Origin: Zobellia amurskyensis
GTDB taxonomy: Bacteria; Bacteroidota; Bacteroidia; Flavobacteriales; Flavobacteriaceae
DNA length: 64,000 nucleotides
NCBI RefSeq assembly: GCF_009725985.1
Contig: NZ_RCNR01000008.1
Location: 1 to 64,000 of the forward strand
Reading direction: 5' to 3'
Below are positions 47,793 to 56,600 of the stretch, one piece after another. Made by a program: the position numbers and the translations under genes. The notes beneath the pieces were generated by a model that had not been told where the DNA came from, searched no databases, and saw nothing but the letters and a program-made list of their open reading frames with translations. Positions within the stretch are counted from its first letter, which is position 1, and the number at the start of each line of letters is the position of its first letter.

Positions 47793-48003
47793 GCTTCGTC
47801 TGCGCTCAGCCATACGGTGCTACTGACATACAAAACCTGTCTTCGACTGCGCTCAGACATATGGTGCTATTCACGTAATAAATGTTCGTTTCAGATTGCG
47901 CTCAGACAAGCACAACACGCAAAACTAACGTCAATTGCAGTACACAAAGCCAAAAACATAGCTTTTACGGAAGGTCACCCCGAGCACAGTCGAGGGCTTA
48001 GGG
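47793..48003. repeat. REP-like intergenic repeats (CTTCGACTGCGCTCAG family)
   Basis: Three related copies of CTTCGwCTGCGCTCAGnCA occur near 47794, 47840 and 47893, the first two followed by TA(C/T)GGTGCTA. A fourth variant, GGTCACCCCGAGCACAGTCGAGGG, lies near 47974, and an inverted copy GGCTGAGCGCAGCCGAAG at about 48357-48375 lies on the other side of the GIY-YIG gene. Such elements are scattered through flavobacterial intergenic regions. Confidence 0.75.
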
Positions 48004-48345
48004 ACACCCATCTGGCTTATACTTTGAATGTGTATAGTTCCGGCATTCCGAAAGGATTTGAAGGGTATTGAATTTCCCGTTCATTAATGCTATTTTCTTA
48101 GCCCGAGACCATCCTTTTAATTGTTTCTCAAACTGAAGGGCTTGATATGCTTTAGAAAATTGCAGGTGATACATCAGGCTTACCGGGCGTCTTGTGCTGG
48201 TGTATGAATTCTCATAAAATCCGGATTGATGTTCCGCTAACCTTCGGTTTACGTTGTTGGTAAAACCTACATAGAAACTCTTATCGGCACATTCTAAGAT
48301 GTAAACATAATAAGGCCCCATAAAATTTGCTTTTTGCATGTTCAT
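47998..48345 (-). CDS. GIY-YIG nuclease superfamily protein
   Basis: A small protein of about 115 residues. GPYYVYILECADKSFYVGFTNNVNRRLAEHQSG carries the GIY-YIG pattern (here YVY...YVG) and the conserved Arg. The open frame extends upstream to 48381, but that part lies in an inverted REP-like repeat, so I place the start at the ATG 48345 (48321 is also possible). The 3' end also runs into repeat sequence. The whole gene is thus bracketed by REP-like elements. Substrate unknown. Confidence 0.8.
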   Translation of the reverse strand: MNMQKANFMGPYYVYILECADKSFYVGFTNNVNRRLAEHQSGFYENSYTSTRRPVSLMYHLQFSKAYQALQFEKQLKGWSRAKKIALMNGKFNTLQILSECRNYTHSKYKPDGCP

Positions 48346-48382
48346 GTAAAATGCATGGCTGAGCGCAGCCGAAGCCAGCATT

Positions 48383-50479
48383 TTACTTTCCGATTAGGTA
48401 CAGCCCCATTTGAATTTTCCAGTAGGGCATTTTTTCTTCAAAGTGCTCAAAGAATACTTTTAGGCCTTCGGGATTATCAAGTTCGGATTGCGCTTTTTTG
48501 ATGCTTGCCGTTTCCTCTTTCGAAATAAATTGACTCAAATCTACATCGGCACCTTCGGTATGTGCTTTTTGCAGGTGATTGTAAACACTCCCTACTTGTA
48601 TGCCACGCTGCATCGCAATATCTTCAACTGAAAAACCATCGTTTAACAATTGAAATGAAAGCTGATGACTAGGATTCTTTTTTGACTTCTTTACCGGTGG
48701 TTTATGTTGATTGATTTCTTTCAAGAATATAGCCGCATACTTTTCCAGTTTCGCCTGACCTACTCCGGAAATTTCCATAAACTCCGTTTCATTCTTAGGA
48801 AGCCTCTGTTCCATATCCTTTAAACTGGCATCACTAAAAACCACGTAGGCAGGCACATTTTGCTCTGCCGCAACTTGCTGACGCAATACACGTAATTTCT
48901 CAAAAAGTCCCGTTGCTGCCGCTTTTGTCTTGCGTTCTTTCTTGTCTTTCGCTTTTTCCTTTTTCTCTAAAATAGCCAACTGAATTTCCTTGCCCTCGTA
49001 CAGCACCTGTTTGGCCAACGGTGTAAGTGAAAGACGGCCAGCTTCCCTAAAATTAATGGATAACACTCCTTGGTTCAACAGTTGAATAATATACTGCTGC
49101 AAGTCCTGCCAAGACACATCTTTAACCGCTCCATAAGTTTTTACATGCTGATACCCCTTTTCATGGACTTGGGCATTCTGAGCGCCACGCAGTACATCTA
49201 CCAACATACCCATAGCTTCCTTTTCTTTTAAACGCGCCACACCGGAACAGATTTTCTGGGTGAGTACGGTAGCATCAAAATATTTGGGAGGACGGTTACA
49301 AATATCGCAATTGCCACAATTTTCGGTCATATGTTCTCCAAAGTAATTGAGCAAAGCAATCCGGCGGCAACTTAAAGCTTCGGCAAATTGCTGCATACGC
49401 TCTAACTTGGCGTATTCCACGTCTGCATTTTCGCTGTTCGCTATAAACCTTCGCAGTTGGGCCACATCGGCAAAACTATAAAAAAGCAAAGCTTGTGCAG
49501 GCAGGCTATCACGACCACCACGCCCAATTTCTTGGTAATAGCCCTCTACATTTTTAGGCAGGTTGTAATGGATGACCCAGCGTACGTTACTCTTATCGAT
49601 TCCCATACCAAAGGCAATTGTCGCCACAATAATGGGTACACGATCGGTTATAAAATCTTCTTGCACCTTACTACGCTCTTCAGCGGGAAGTCCGGCATGA
49701 TATGATTTTGCTTTAAAGCCCGAAGCCACAAGTTTGTCCGCTATCTTCTGTGTACTTTTTCGGCTTAGGCAATAGATGATTCCGCTTTCATTGGGTCGCT
49801 CTGAAAGGAACTCTAGAATCTGTGTGATTCGGTCTTGTGCCGGACGTACTTCCAACGAAATATTAGGGCGATTAAAAGAGGCCAAATGCCGGAATGCATG
49901 CGGAATGCGCAACTGATCTAAAATATCATCCTGAGTGGTTTTATCTGCCGTAGCCGTCAATGCAATTATAGGCACCTGCGGATATTGCCGTTTTAAACTG
50001 CCCAACTGCGTATACGCCGGTCTAAAATCATGCCCCCAAGAAGAGATACAATGGGCCTCATCTATAGCAAAAAGGCTGATGTTTATTTCAGATATAAGAT
50101 GTTGTAGCAATGCCAAGCTCTCTGGCGCCACATAAAGCAACTTCAATTCGCCTTTATACAACTTGGTCTCTACCTCTTGCTTTTTTGTAGGTTCTAGCGA
50201 GCTATTAAAATAAGCTGCAGAAATACCATTGGCCGTCAAAGCATCTACCTGGTCTTTCATTAGGGCGATCAACGGGGAAATAACAATAGCCGTACCTTCC
50301 ATAGCCAATGCCGGAAGTTGAAAGCAAAGCGATTTTCCACCGCCCGTTGGCATGATAGCCAAGACGTCTTTTTTAGCGAGTACATCGCTAATGACATTCC
50401 ATTGATTGGGCCGAAATGAATCGTAACCAAAATTTGTTTTTAAAAGAGGAAGAAGTTCTTGTTCTGTTGTAAGCGTCAT
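48383..50479 (-). CDS. recQ: ATP-dependent DNA helicase RecQ
   Basis: A 698-residue superfamily 2 helicase. Walker [10 protein letters not shown] (43-51), [17 protein letters not shown], and the Cys4 zinc site in [24 protein letters not shown] are intact. An HRDC domain (around 530-600) and a C-terminal HTH ([31 protein letters not shown]) follow. The ATG at 50479 ([10 protein letters not shown]) matches RecQ starts; the frame continues 33 codons upstream without conserved content. Confidence 0.96.
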   Translation of the reverse strand: MTLTTEQELLPLLKTNFGYDSFRPNQWNVISDVLAKKDVLAIMPTGGGKSLCFQLPALAMEGTAIVISPLIALMKDQVDALTANGISAAYFNSSLEPTKKQEVETKLYKGELKLLYVAPESLALLQHLISEINISLFAIDEAHCISSWGHDFRPAYTQLGSLKRQYPQVPIIALTATADKTTQDDILDQLRIPHAFRHLASFNRPNISLEVRPAQDRITQILEFLSERPNESGIIYCLSRKSTQKIADKLVASGFKAKSYHAGLPAEERSKVQEDFITDRVPIIVATIAFGMGIDKSNVRWVIHYNLPKNVEGYYQEIGRGGRDSLPAQALLFYSFADVAQLRRFIANSENADVEYAKLERMQQFAEALSCRRIALLNYFGEHMTENCGNCDICNRPPKYFDATVLTQKICSGVARLKEKEAMGMLVDVLRGAQNAQVHEKGYQHVKTYGAVKDVSWQDLQQYIIQLLNQGVLSINFREAGRLSLTPLAKQVLYEGKEIQLAILEKKEKAKDKKERKTKAAATGLFEKLRVLRQQVAAEQNVPAYVVFSDASLKDMEQRLPKNETEFMEISGVGQAKLEKYAAIFLKEINQHKPPVKKSKKNPSHQLSFQLLNDGFSVEDIAMQRGIQVGSVYNHLQKAHTEGADVDLSQFISKEETASIKKAQSELDNPEGLKVFFEHFEEKMPYWKIQMGLYLIGK

Positions 50480-50591
50480 GTAATACGTATAGAGATTCTT
50501 GTCCGGAAGGACCAGTTTAACAAACAAAGCGAAGCCAAAACACGGTATTGAGCCATCTTGGTATCGCTTGGTTTGCAAAGAACGGTATATT

Positions 50592-50924
50592 CTATTTACC
50601 CAACATTAAAAGTTCGTTACAACGTACTTCTGTTATGTATCGTTTTTCACCCTCTTTGGTCTCATACGAGCGGTGGGTAAGTTTTCCCTCTACCGCTACC
50701 TGTTTTCCTTTGGTTAAATAATTTTCTACGATTTCTGCGGTCTTTCCCCAGGCTACCACATTGTGCCATTGGGTATCATCTACACGCTCTCCTTGTGCGT
50801 TTTTATAGCTCTCTGTTGTAGCTATGGAAAACTTGGCGAGTTTATTACCATTATCCATATTTACAATTTCTGGGTCTTGACCCAAATTACCGATCAACTG
50901 TACTTTGTTTTTTAAGGCGTTCAT
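50592..50924 (-). CDS. ssb: Single-stranded DNA-binding protein
   Basis: A 110-residue OB-fold protein: [51 protein letters not shown]. It lacks the long disordered tail with the acidic DDDLPF end of the main SSB, so it is probably the short accessory SSB often found in Bacteroidota. It is in the same orientation as recQ, about 110 nt upstream. Confidence 0.93.
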   Translation of the reverse strand: MNALKNKVQLIGNLGQDPEIVNMDNGNKLAKFSIATTESYKNAQGERVDDTQWHNVVAWGKTAEIVENYLTKGKQVAVEGKLTHRSYETKEGEKRYITEVRCNELLMLGK

Positions 50925-51136
50925 TCTATTAGTTTTACGTTAAACAGTTTATACTATTGAACCACAATGATTCAACACTGCAAACATAGAACGAGCACCA
51001 AAATGTATTCGGTTACAAAACAATTGTTTTCGTTTGTAAACGTTTGAAAACGAATAAATAAACTAAATAAGCCTCTTAAAGTACTGTAAACCTGTATAGT
51101 TTGAAGGATTTAATTAAATTAGGTCTAAAATAGAAG

Positions 51137-51156
51137 TAAAGCAACTAGTTGCTTTA
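51137..51156. repeat. Perfect 20-bp palindrome upstream of cassette 1
   Basis: TAAAGCAACT and its exact reverse complement AGTTGCTTTA, 8 nt before the 5' arm of cassette 1. It may be an operator or the remnant of the palindromic part of a junction. 50925-51136 otherwise shows nothing. Confidence 0.5.
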
Positions 51157-51163
51157 TACAATT

Positions 51164-51177
51164 GTTACCACCAATTT
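51164..51177 (+). repeat. Cassette 1 5' arm (GTT-N7-ATTT)
   Basis: GTT-ACCACCA-ATTT. The N7 is the exact reverse complement of the N7 in the 3' arm at 52132-52145. The identity extends two bases further outward (12 bp perfect, 51162-51173 with 52136-52147). Confidence 0.75.
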
Positions 51178-52060
51178 GAAAAAAATATTTCACATAACAA
51201 TTATCTTCCTTTTTATAGGCATTTCGGCTTTTTCACAAAATGATTCTATCGAGTCATTAGTTAAAAAAGCAAGTTCTGTAAATTATAGCATGTCGGAGTT
51301 GACCGATTTTGCGAAACAAAATATCAATAAGAAAAAGGACTTAGCAAAATTCTTCTACTATTGGGTTGGCTCAAATATTCAATATGATGAGATTACATTA
51401 CAAAATGTACTGAACGGAGAAATATCAAATGAAGAATTTAACAACCTTCAGTCAATTGAAAATGTATTTGAAACTAGAAAAGGTGTTTGTGCAGGATATG
51501 CTCAACTTTACAAATGGTTCATGGACCAAATGGGCATTGAAGTTTATGTAGTAACTGGATACATAAGAGACGAGCGTAATCACTATGTTGAGTTGGAATT
51601 AGATGATAATTCAAGACACGCTTGGAACGTGATTAAATTAGATGGCACATGGATTATATTAGATTCGACTTGGGGCACTTCGCAAGACTGTACTGTTTCA
51701 AATTTCTATTTTGATATGAATCCAGAGCTAGCTATAATAACTCATTTTCCTGAGCAGGAAAAATGGCAATTATTGGAAAAACCATTGTCATTAAGTGAAT
51801 TTAATAACTCAAAATTTATAAAACCCGTTTGGTTTCATGTTGGCTTCACCGACATTCCATCATTAAAGGAAGATTCACAATATTATTATTTTGTCTATCG
51901 TAGTAATCCAGACAAAGAATGGTCTACTCTTTGGATGTATAGTCTAGAAAATGGAAATTACACTATAATCCGAAATACAACTAGAATTGACCAAGATGGT
52001 TTTACGTACATAAGATTTGAAAAAACTCAAGTTCCTGAAAAAGCCTTTTATAAAATGTAA
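51176..52060 (+). CDS. Transglutaminase-like exported protein (cassette 1)
   Basis: A protein of about 294 residues. TTG at 51176 gives a proper signal peptide (MKKIFHITIIFLFIGISAFSQ); a second TTG at 51149 would add a useless leader. The transglutaminase-core triad is complete: Cys105 in TRKGVCAGYAQLY, His148 in DNSRHAWNVI and Asp163 in WIILDSTWGT. The fold occurs in periplasmic cysteine proteases. It is flanked by gene-specific inverted repeats and has more AT-rich codon use than recQ or ssb. Confidence 0.85.
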   Translation: MKKIFHITIIFLFIGISAFSQNDSIESLVKKASSVNYSMSELTDFAKQNINKKKDLAKFFYYWVGSNIQYDEITLQNVLNGEISNEEFNNLQSIENVFETRKGVCAGYAQLYKWFMDQMGIEVYVVTGYIRDERNHYVELELDDNSRHAWNVIKLDGTWIILDSTWGTSQDCTVSNFYFDMNPELAIITHFPEQEKWQLLEKPLSLSEFNNSKFIKPVWFHVGFTDIPSLKEDSQYYYFVYRSNPDKEWSTLWMYSLENGNYTIIRNTTRIDQDGFTYIRFEKTQVPEKAFYKM

Positions 52061-52131
52061 TTAAATAGATTCAATACTGAGGAAAGTACATCTACATCTA
52101 TTTTCAACGTATTCTATTTCAAAACGTAAAA

Positions 52132-52155
52132 AAACTGGTGGTAACAAAGGTAACC
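52132..52155 (+). repeat. Cassette 1 3' arm and linker
   Basis: AAAC-TGGTGGT-AAC followed by the 10-nt linker AAAGGTAACC, then GTTGCACAAG at 52156. Confidence 0.75.
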
Positions 52156-53866
52156 GTTGCACAAGCCGTTGATTCTCCACGGACCGGATTCATATAAGCC
52201 TCTTTACGGGGCTTTTTTTTATGTCGGGTCAGAATCGAGGCACCGAATTTAGATGCTTTATGCAAGTCCCGAACAAGTATTGAAGCGCACTTTTTACCAA
52301 GGATGCAAAATCAAGCCGTCCCGCCCCACTTTTGGAACGTTTCCGTTCGAACTTCAGGTACTTTTTAAGATTATAGGCCATGGCCGAGAGGTGCATCACC
52401 TTGTTCGCCTGTTCGAGCCCTATCGTGTTCACCTTCCTCATGCCCATGAACTGGGTCAAGGTTCCGAAAACGGGTTCCACAGTGCTCTGCCGTTTCCCTT
52501 TCATATACTTGCCCTGTTCGCTGTTCACCCTTTTGATGTTTCGCTCGTACTCCGCACGGTAGTAGGTGACCGAAAATTGTTTTTCGTTCACCTTGCCCAG
52601 ACATGTGGGTTTCAACGGGCAGCCCTTACAGATCAGGCTCGATGCGCGGTACGCTTTCTTTTTCGTACCCGTACGGTGATCCTTGAATACCTTTCTGAAC
52701 GGGATTACCTTTTCCTGTGGACACACGTAATGGTCTTCGGTCTTGTTATAGGTGAAGCCGTCCGGGCCGCCCTTGTACGTGCCATGGGGCGGAATGAAGC
52801 TCTTTAGCCCTGTTTTCTCCAAAAAGGCATAGTTCTCGCCACTGCTGTAGCCCGTGTCCGCAACACAGTTCTCCCACACCAGGCCCTGCTTCCACAACCT
52901 TCTTTGTAGGCGTTTTACGATGTCGGGCAACTGTTGGTTGTCCTTCCCGTCCGCATGGTACGCCCTGATGTCCGTAATGACGTGGTGGGCCGTATCAACG
53001 CTCAATTGGCTCAGGTAGTTCAGCTTTCTGGCCTTGCCAGGTTTTACGCTGATCCTTGCATCGGGGTCCGTGGGGCTGTAATGTGTTTTGTTGCTCGTAT
53101 ACTTGGCCCCCTTGTTCTTCGCCCCCGGACGCTGGTCCTGGTCCTTCGCCCATTTTTTGTTCCTGCCCTTTATAGCCGCCAGTTCGTTCTTGCCCGCCGT
53201 AACGCTCCGCTGGCCTTTGTCCGACCTGTCGCCCTTGCTCTTGCGGTGCGGCTCCCCTTTGTCCATTGCGCTCAGGACACGTACCTTTCGCAGGTGTTCG
53301 TCCAGTTCCTCCTCCGGAACTTTCAGCTCCAAGGTGTCCATACTCGCATTGGCCTTCACCGGTGCGGAATCTATGGCCTGGGTATGGCCGCTCACCATGC
53401 CCTTCTCAACGCACATTCGTAAAACCTTGGTGAAGACTTCCTCGAATACACTTTCCGGGAAGAGCTGGCGCGTACGGCTTATCGTACTGTGCCAGGGAAG
53501 CTCCTCGTCTATATCGTAACCTATGAAATAAAGGATGTCCAACCGCAGGGAACAATGGGCCATGAGCTTGCGGTCGCTGATGATGTTCTCCAGGTAGCCC
53601 ACAAGACAGAGCTTGAAGAAGACCACAGGGTCTATGCTCTTTTGGCCACTGTTCCCATAATAACCTTCGGTAAGACCGTAAAGGGACCGGAGTTCCAAAA
53701 CCTCCTTTAACCGCCTGTAGAAATTGTTCCTCGGTATACGTTCGCTCAACTGGAAATGGGCGAACAGCTTTTCTTGATACTCCTTTTTTCCCTGCATACC
53801 TAAAGTTAACCGCACAACGTTAAGATCATGTTCTCCCTATGTGGTTTTTTCGTTAACTTGTGCAAC
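52156..53866 (-). mobile_element. IS1182-family insertion sequence (complete)
   Basis: About 1.71 kb bounded by GTTGCACAAG (52156-52165) and CTTGTGCAAC (53857-53866), 10-bp perfect terminal inverted repeats, with one transposase gene. Inside the left end a GC stem (AAGCC...GGCTT) with a T-run on the plus strand, near 52195-52220, should stop transcription entering from cassette 1. The same ends occur in three deleted derivatives further right. The ends coincide with the GTT/AAC arms of the junction, so it cannot be told from this window whether the element inserted at a preferred site or travels as a cassette. Confidence 0.85.
52229..53815 (-). CDS. IS1182-family transposase
   Basis: A 528-residue DDE transposase. 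The N-terminal DUF772-like domain (YGLTEGYYGNSGQKSIDPVVFFKLCLVGYLENIISDR), SGHTQAIDSAPVKANAS with the first catalytic Asp, and VADTGYSSGENY and the C-terminal DDE_Tnp_1_6-like part with CPLKPTCLG are all intact, without frameshift. Codon use is GC-richer than its surroundings, a sign of recent arrival. A second Met (MQGKKEYQEK) six codons in is an alternative start. Confidence 0.92.
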   Translation of the reverse strand: MRLTLGMQGKKEYQEKLFAHFQLSERIPRNNFYRRLKEVLELRSLYGLTEGYYGNSGQKSIDPVVFFKLCLVGYLENIISDRKLMAHCSLRLDILYFIGYDIDEELPWHSTISRTRQLFPESVFEEVFTKVLRMCVEKGMVSGHTQAIDSAPVKANASMDTLELKVPEEELDEHLRKVRVLSAMDKGEPHRKSKGDRSDKGQRSVTAGKNELAAIKGRNKKWAKDQDQRPGAKNKGAKYTSNKTHYSPTDPDARISVKPGKARKLNYLSQLSVDTAHHVITDIRAYHADGKDNQQLPDIVKRLQRRLWKQGLVWENCVADTGYSSGENYAFLEKTGLKSFIPPHGTYKGGPDGFTYNKTEDHYVCPQEKVIPFRKVFKDHRTGTKKKAYRASSLICKGCPLKPTCLGKVNEKQFSVTYYRAEYERNIKRVNSEQGKYMKGKRQSTVEPVFGTLTQFMGMRKVNTIGLEQANKVMHLSAMAYNLKKYLKFERKRSKSGAGRLDFASLVKSALQYLFGTCIKHLNSVPRF

Positions 53867-54047
53867 AGGCACAAAGCCTAAACGTAATGCGGACTTTAGG
53901 GCAAAACCGAAAGGTCTGTGTATATTTATGAAGTCGCTAAATCTTATGGATTTAGCTTTGGACAAGAAAAAATAAAACTAAACAATAAGCTTTAGCTTGG
54001 TGCGCAGATGGAAACGAAAAGTTTCCTTGCCTCCACACTACGCTTAG
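53867..54047. repeat. Long palindromic junction repeat, copy A (split by IS110 element)
   Basis: It begins AGGCACAAAGCCTAAACGTA like the copy at 58273-58462. The dyad arms are CCTAAACGTAAT near 53876 and ACTACGCTTAGG at 54037-54048 (10 of 12 paired). An inner hairpin TAAATC...GATTTA lies near 53940-53960. The last nine bases before cassette 2 lie beyond the IS110 element at 55507-55515. Confidence 0.7.
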
Positions 54048-54083
54048 GTACTGTGTTAAAAAACAAGTTTTTTCTTTGATATT

Positions 54084-55157
54084 TTAGGAAACAGGTTGAG
54101 TAATCAATTTGTTATCCCGCGCAGCAAGGGCTTTATGCTTTTGCTGCTTTTTTGTTTCAAAATCGGCATCATAAACCTCTTCATTTTTCCATAAGGTGTA
54201 CATCAATATCAGTAATTTTCTTTGAACCGCTATTAAGGCTACTAATGGCTTTGCTTTCTTTGGTTTAAGTCTATTGTAGAATTGTTTTAATGTTGGGTTA
54301 CAGCGCACACAGGTCATCGATGGCATATGTAAAGCTGCCCGTATATGACTGTTTCCTTTTTTACTGATTCTTGTTTTTCCTTTAAAATTACCAGATTCAC
54401 GCAATACAACGTCGTAACCTGCATAGCTCGTCAGTTGTTTTGCGTTCACTATTGATTCAAACCCTAAGGTCTCTCCAATAACCGTAGCCGCAGAAATATA
54501 GGAAATACCGGGAATACTTGTCATAAAACCAATCTTCCTTTTCAATACCTCGTTCTTGGAGGTAAGTTCTTGCATCTCCTGTTCTATTAGTTCTATCTGA
54601 CTGTTGAAAAGCTTCAATCTGTTCTTATGCCTTTTCAAGGCTTTGGAATTGCTATAAACACTCGATTCAATGGCCCCCTGGCGATTGTTCTCTATCGTCC
54701 TATCCTTTAACAAAGAACTACGCTCCCTGCTCAACGCTTTTAACTGCTGTAGTTCTTTACTGGGCGGTCTCCAAAGACGAATAGATCTCTCAAGACCGAG
54801 CATACTTAGCATTCTACTATCCAAAGCATCGGTCTTCGATCGTTGGTCCAAACTCTGGGCATAGCGCTTTACACGACCTGATTGCATTACACTGACAGCG
54901 TAACCCTGTTTATGCAAATAATAAGCAATACCCTGATGGTAAACCCCTGTAGCTTCCATGACAACCAACAACTCAACAGTACTATCAACTGATTTGCCCA
55001 ACCATTTTAAAAGCTCCTTGTAACCGGAGACATCATTGGAAACATCTGGATGGGACTTAAATTCCTTGACCAGCCTTTCACTTAGGAAACCTAATGACAA
55101 TGATAAATTCAACTTGGAAACATCGATACCTAAACTTTGTTTTAAACGCTTTTCCAT
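54084..55157 (-). CDS. IS110-family transposase (DEDD recombinase)
   Basis: A 357-residue protein. The N-terminal RuvC-like DEDD domain (LGIDVSKLNLSLSLG, VVMEATGVYHQGIAYYLHKQG, KTDALDSRML) and the C-terminal Transposase_20 domain (FMTSIPGISYISAATVIGETLGFESIVNAKQLTSYAGYD, with the catalytic Ser in SKKGNSHIRAALHMPSM) are complete and intact. Confidence 0.93.
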   Translation of the reverse strand: MEKRLKQSLGIDVSKLNLSLSLGFLSERLVKEFKSHPDVSNDVSGYKELLKWLGKSVDSTVELLVVMEATGVYHQGIAYYLHKQGYAVSVMQSGRVKRYAQSLDQRSKTDALDSRMLSMLGLERSIRLWRPPSKELQQLKALSRERSSLLKDRTIENNRQGAIESSVYSNSKALKRHKNRLKLFNSQIELIEQEMQELTSKNEVLKRKIGFMTSIPGISYISAATVIGETLGFESIVNAKQLTSYAGYDVVLRESGNFKGKTRISKKGNSHIRAALHMPSMTCVRCNPTLKQFYNRLKPKKAKPLVALIAVQRKLLILMYTLWKNEEVYDADFETKKQQKHKALAARDNKLITQPVS

Positions 55158-55263
55158 ATCCTATTCTTTAAAGCTAGAATTCTCTTTTGCATCCTTGCTC
55201 GCATTTGATTCGATCTCTGAACTTTTAGGATCTAGGTACTGTCCGGATTCCAAGAAAATTATA

Positions 55264-55448
55264 GAAGGGCGGAAAACCTATGAAACGATATCATCTGAAT
55301 GTATCTAGCCGAGACCTCGCTGTCCCTCCTATTTAAGCCCGTTATTAAGTAGCCAAGCTAATGCTTTAAAGATTAGCTTGGGAAGAGTGTAAACCTAAGC
55401 GACGATATCTCTATTTAGTATCTAGCCCAACCACGAAATCACTCTTCC
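55264..55448 (-). ncRNA. Candidate bridge RNA of the IS110 element
   Basis: Upstream of the transposase start, on the same strand, two similar stem-loops flank a 10-bp hairpin (55353-55362 with 55372-55381). Loop 1 is closed by GAAGAGTG/CACTCTTC (55382-55389 and 55440-55447), loop 2 by GAAGGG/CCCTCC (55264-55269 and 55324-55329, a G.U wobble in RNA). Both contain GGCUAGAUAC and GAUAUCG, then UUAGG/AUAGG, at the same spacing. Loop 1 has CGCUUAG, complementary to the CTAAGCG flank on one side, and UUGGGCU, matching the TTGAGCT flank on the other with one wobble. That is the expected target-guide arrangement. Loop 2 does not fit the element ends as I placed them. Confidence 0.55.
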
Positions 55449-55515
55449 TTTTAAACTAATGGATTATTCTAAATATCTTATCTTCAACTCAAGAAACAAA
55501 CATACGAGCTCAAGC

Positions 55516-55530
55516 GTTGTAGCTAATTAT
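55516..55530 (+). repeat. Cassette 2 5' arm (GTT-N7-ATTA)
   Basis: GTT-GTAGCTA-ATTAT, paired with 56169-56183 in 14 of 15 positions. Confidence 0.78.
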
Positions 55531-55531
55531 A

Positions 55532-56155
55532 ATGAAACTCATAGATTATTTTAAACTCAATAAGGAAACAATTAAGTTCTGTCTAAAACTATGCGGAATA
55601 ATTTTCACGTTGATAGCTGCAATTATTTCGATTGCAGTTACCATAAAAACTGGAACCAAAGAAAACCCGATATACGTTTTTTTAATAGCAGTTCTTTTTG
55701 GAAACTCACTGGGACTACTGATAGCCTTCCTTGGTTTTGTGGCCGGGTATCTTAAAGCCAAAAGTATTTTTGATTTCCACGATGGAATCCCCAAGGATTT
55801 GGTTAAGGATCTAGGAATTAAAATTCGTCCTGTAAAAAATGACTTTAGATACAATTTTATGGACTTCGAACTAGTAGGCGTAAATCGTAATTCACCGCTT
55901 ATTTTAAGGCTAAGTCCATCGAAAAAAGAGGTTTGGATTACTGTGCCCATTTTATTCTCTCATATTGAAAACGATACCGTTAAAATAAATCAATTTAACT
56001 CTAAATATAAAATAAGAGACATCCAAATTAATGGTCTTGGAATATTCACTTCAACTAATTTGAATAAATGGAAAAGACTGAGCGAAGTGAAAATTATGGA
56101 GAAAATTGCAGAATTATATAAAATAGCAGAAGATGAAAATATCACAATTTTTTAA
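55532..56155 (+). CDS. Hypothetical membrane protein (cassette 2)
   Basis: A 207-residue protein with two membrane helices (about 18-42 and 48-72) and a soluble C-terminal domain starting at LKAKSIFDFHDGIPKDLVKDLGIKIRPVKNDF. I do not recognise a family. AT-rich. The ATG lies 2 nt after the 5' cassette arm, and the stop is 14 nt before the 3' arm. Confidence 0.75.
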   Translation: MKLIDYFKLNKETIKFCLKLCGIIFTLIAAIISIAVTIKTGTKENPIYVFLIAVLFGNSLGLLIAFLGFVAGYLKAKSIFDFHDGIPKDLVKDLGIKIRPVKNDFRYNFMDFELVGVNRNSPLILRLSPSKKEVWITVPILFSHIENDTVKINQFNSKYKIRDIQINGLGIFTSTNLNKWKRLSEVKIMEKIAELYKIAEDENITIF

Positions 56156-56169
56156 ATATTATGAAAGAA

Positions 56170-56202
56170 TAACTAGCTACAACACCGGTAACCGTTGCAC
56201 AA
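56170..56202 (+). repeat. Cassette 2 3' arm, linker and inner arm
   Basis: TAAC-TAGCTAC-AAC, the linker ACCGGTAACC, then GTTGCACAA. Confidence 0.78.
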
Positions 56203-56329
56203 CTGTGTTTTTCAATTGACCCCTATAATTTTCATAATCTTTTAGAAAAATTAACACTGCAAATCAAATAGTTACAAATTTACGTAAAGCTAAAAATATA
56301 TAATTTAATGAAATTACCGCTTATGCAAC
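56203..56329. other. Non-coding junction insert without IS
   Basis: About 120 nt of AT-rich DNA between GTTGCACAA (56194-56202) and TTATGCAAC (56321-56329). It takes the position held by IS1182 sequence in the other junctions, but has no similarity to IS1182 and no open frame. Confidence 0.5.
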
Positions 56330-56452
56330 AAGCACACCGTATAAAATTAATTGCTAACGCTAGTCTACCTACTTTAATCCTCGCAGATTTTCTATTTGGT
56401 TCGTAGTTGCTAAATAAGGTGATTAAACACGCAACTAACCATATATAACAAC
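56330..56452. repeat. Short palindromic junction repeat, copy 1
   Basis: 123 nt, starting AAGCACACCGTATAAAATTA and ending at the GTT of cassette 3. TATAAAATTAATTGC pairs with GCAACTAACCATATA near the other end. An inner hairpin has the form AATC-ctcgca-GATT. The copy at 63302-63425 has the same layout and closely similar sequence. Confidence 0.72.
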
Positions 56453-56466
56453 GTTACAGGTCATTA
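56453..56466 (+). repeat. Cassette 3 left arm (GTT-N7-ATTA)
   Basis: GTT-ACAGGTC-ATTA, paired with 57982-57995 in 13 of 14 positions. The gene inside this unit is in the opposite orientation to those of the other units. 56467-56600 holds nothing else recognisable. Confidence 0.75.
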
Positions 56467-56600
56467 AAAAAAACCAAATTACATCAGAGCAATTAGTATT
56501 TTCTTATTCGTATCTCTTTTTCTTTATGTAAGAACAAAGAAAAATAGAACTTAATAAAGCGGTGAAGAGCCCTGCTATAGAGCATGTATCAATAAAATGG

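Larger units (their letters stand above)
54048..55506 (-). mobile_element. IS110-family element inserted in a junction repeat
   Basis: Boundaries were deduced by comparing the interrupted repeat with the intact copy at 58273-58462: CTTAG (54043-54047) should continue directly as GCTCAAGCGTTG, which resumes at 55508. AG is present at both edges (54046-54047 and 55507-55508), that is, CT in the element's orientation, matching the CT core of IS110/IS621-type insertions. Contents: transposase 54084-55157 and a structured non-coding end 55158-55506. Confidence 0.75.

Noticed and set aside
47817-48071. Plus-strand open frame of 84 codons
   Set aside because: Consists of REP-like repeats and antisense of the GIY-YIG gene.
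52253-53710. Long plus-strand frames opposite the IS1182 transposase
   Set aside because: GC-rich antisense frames of the intact transposase; no family features.
55264-55448. CRISPR array (two similar repeats)
   Set aside because: Only two imperfect copies with internal structure, placed as expected for the non-coding end of an IS110 element.
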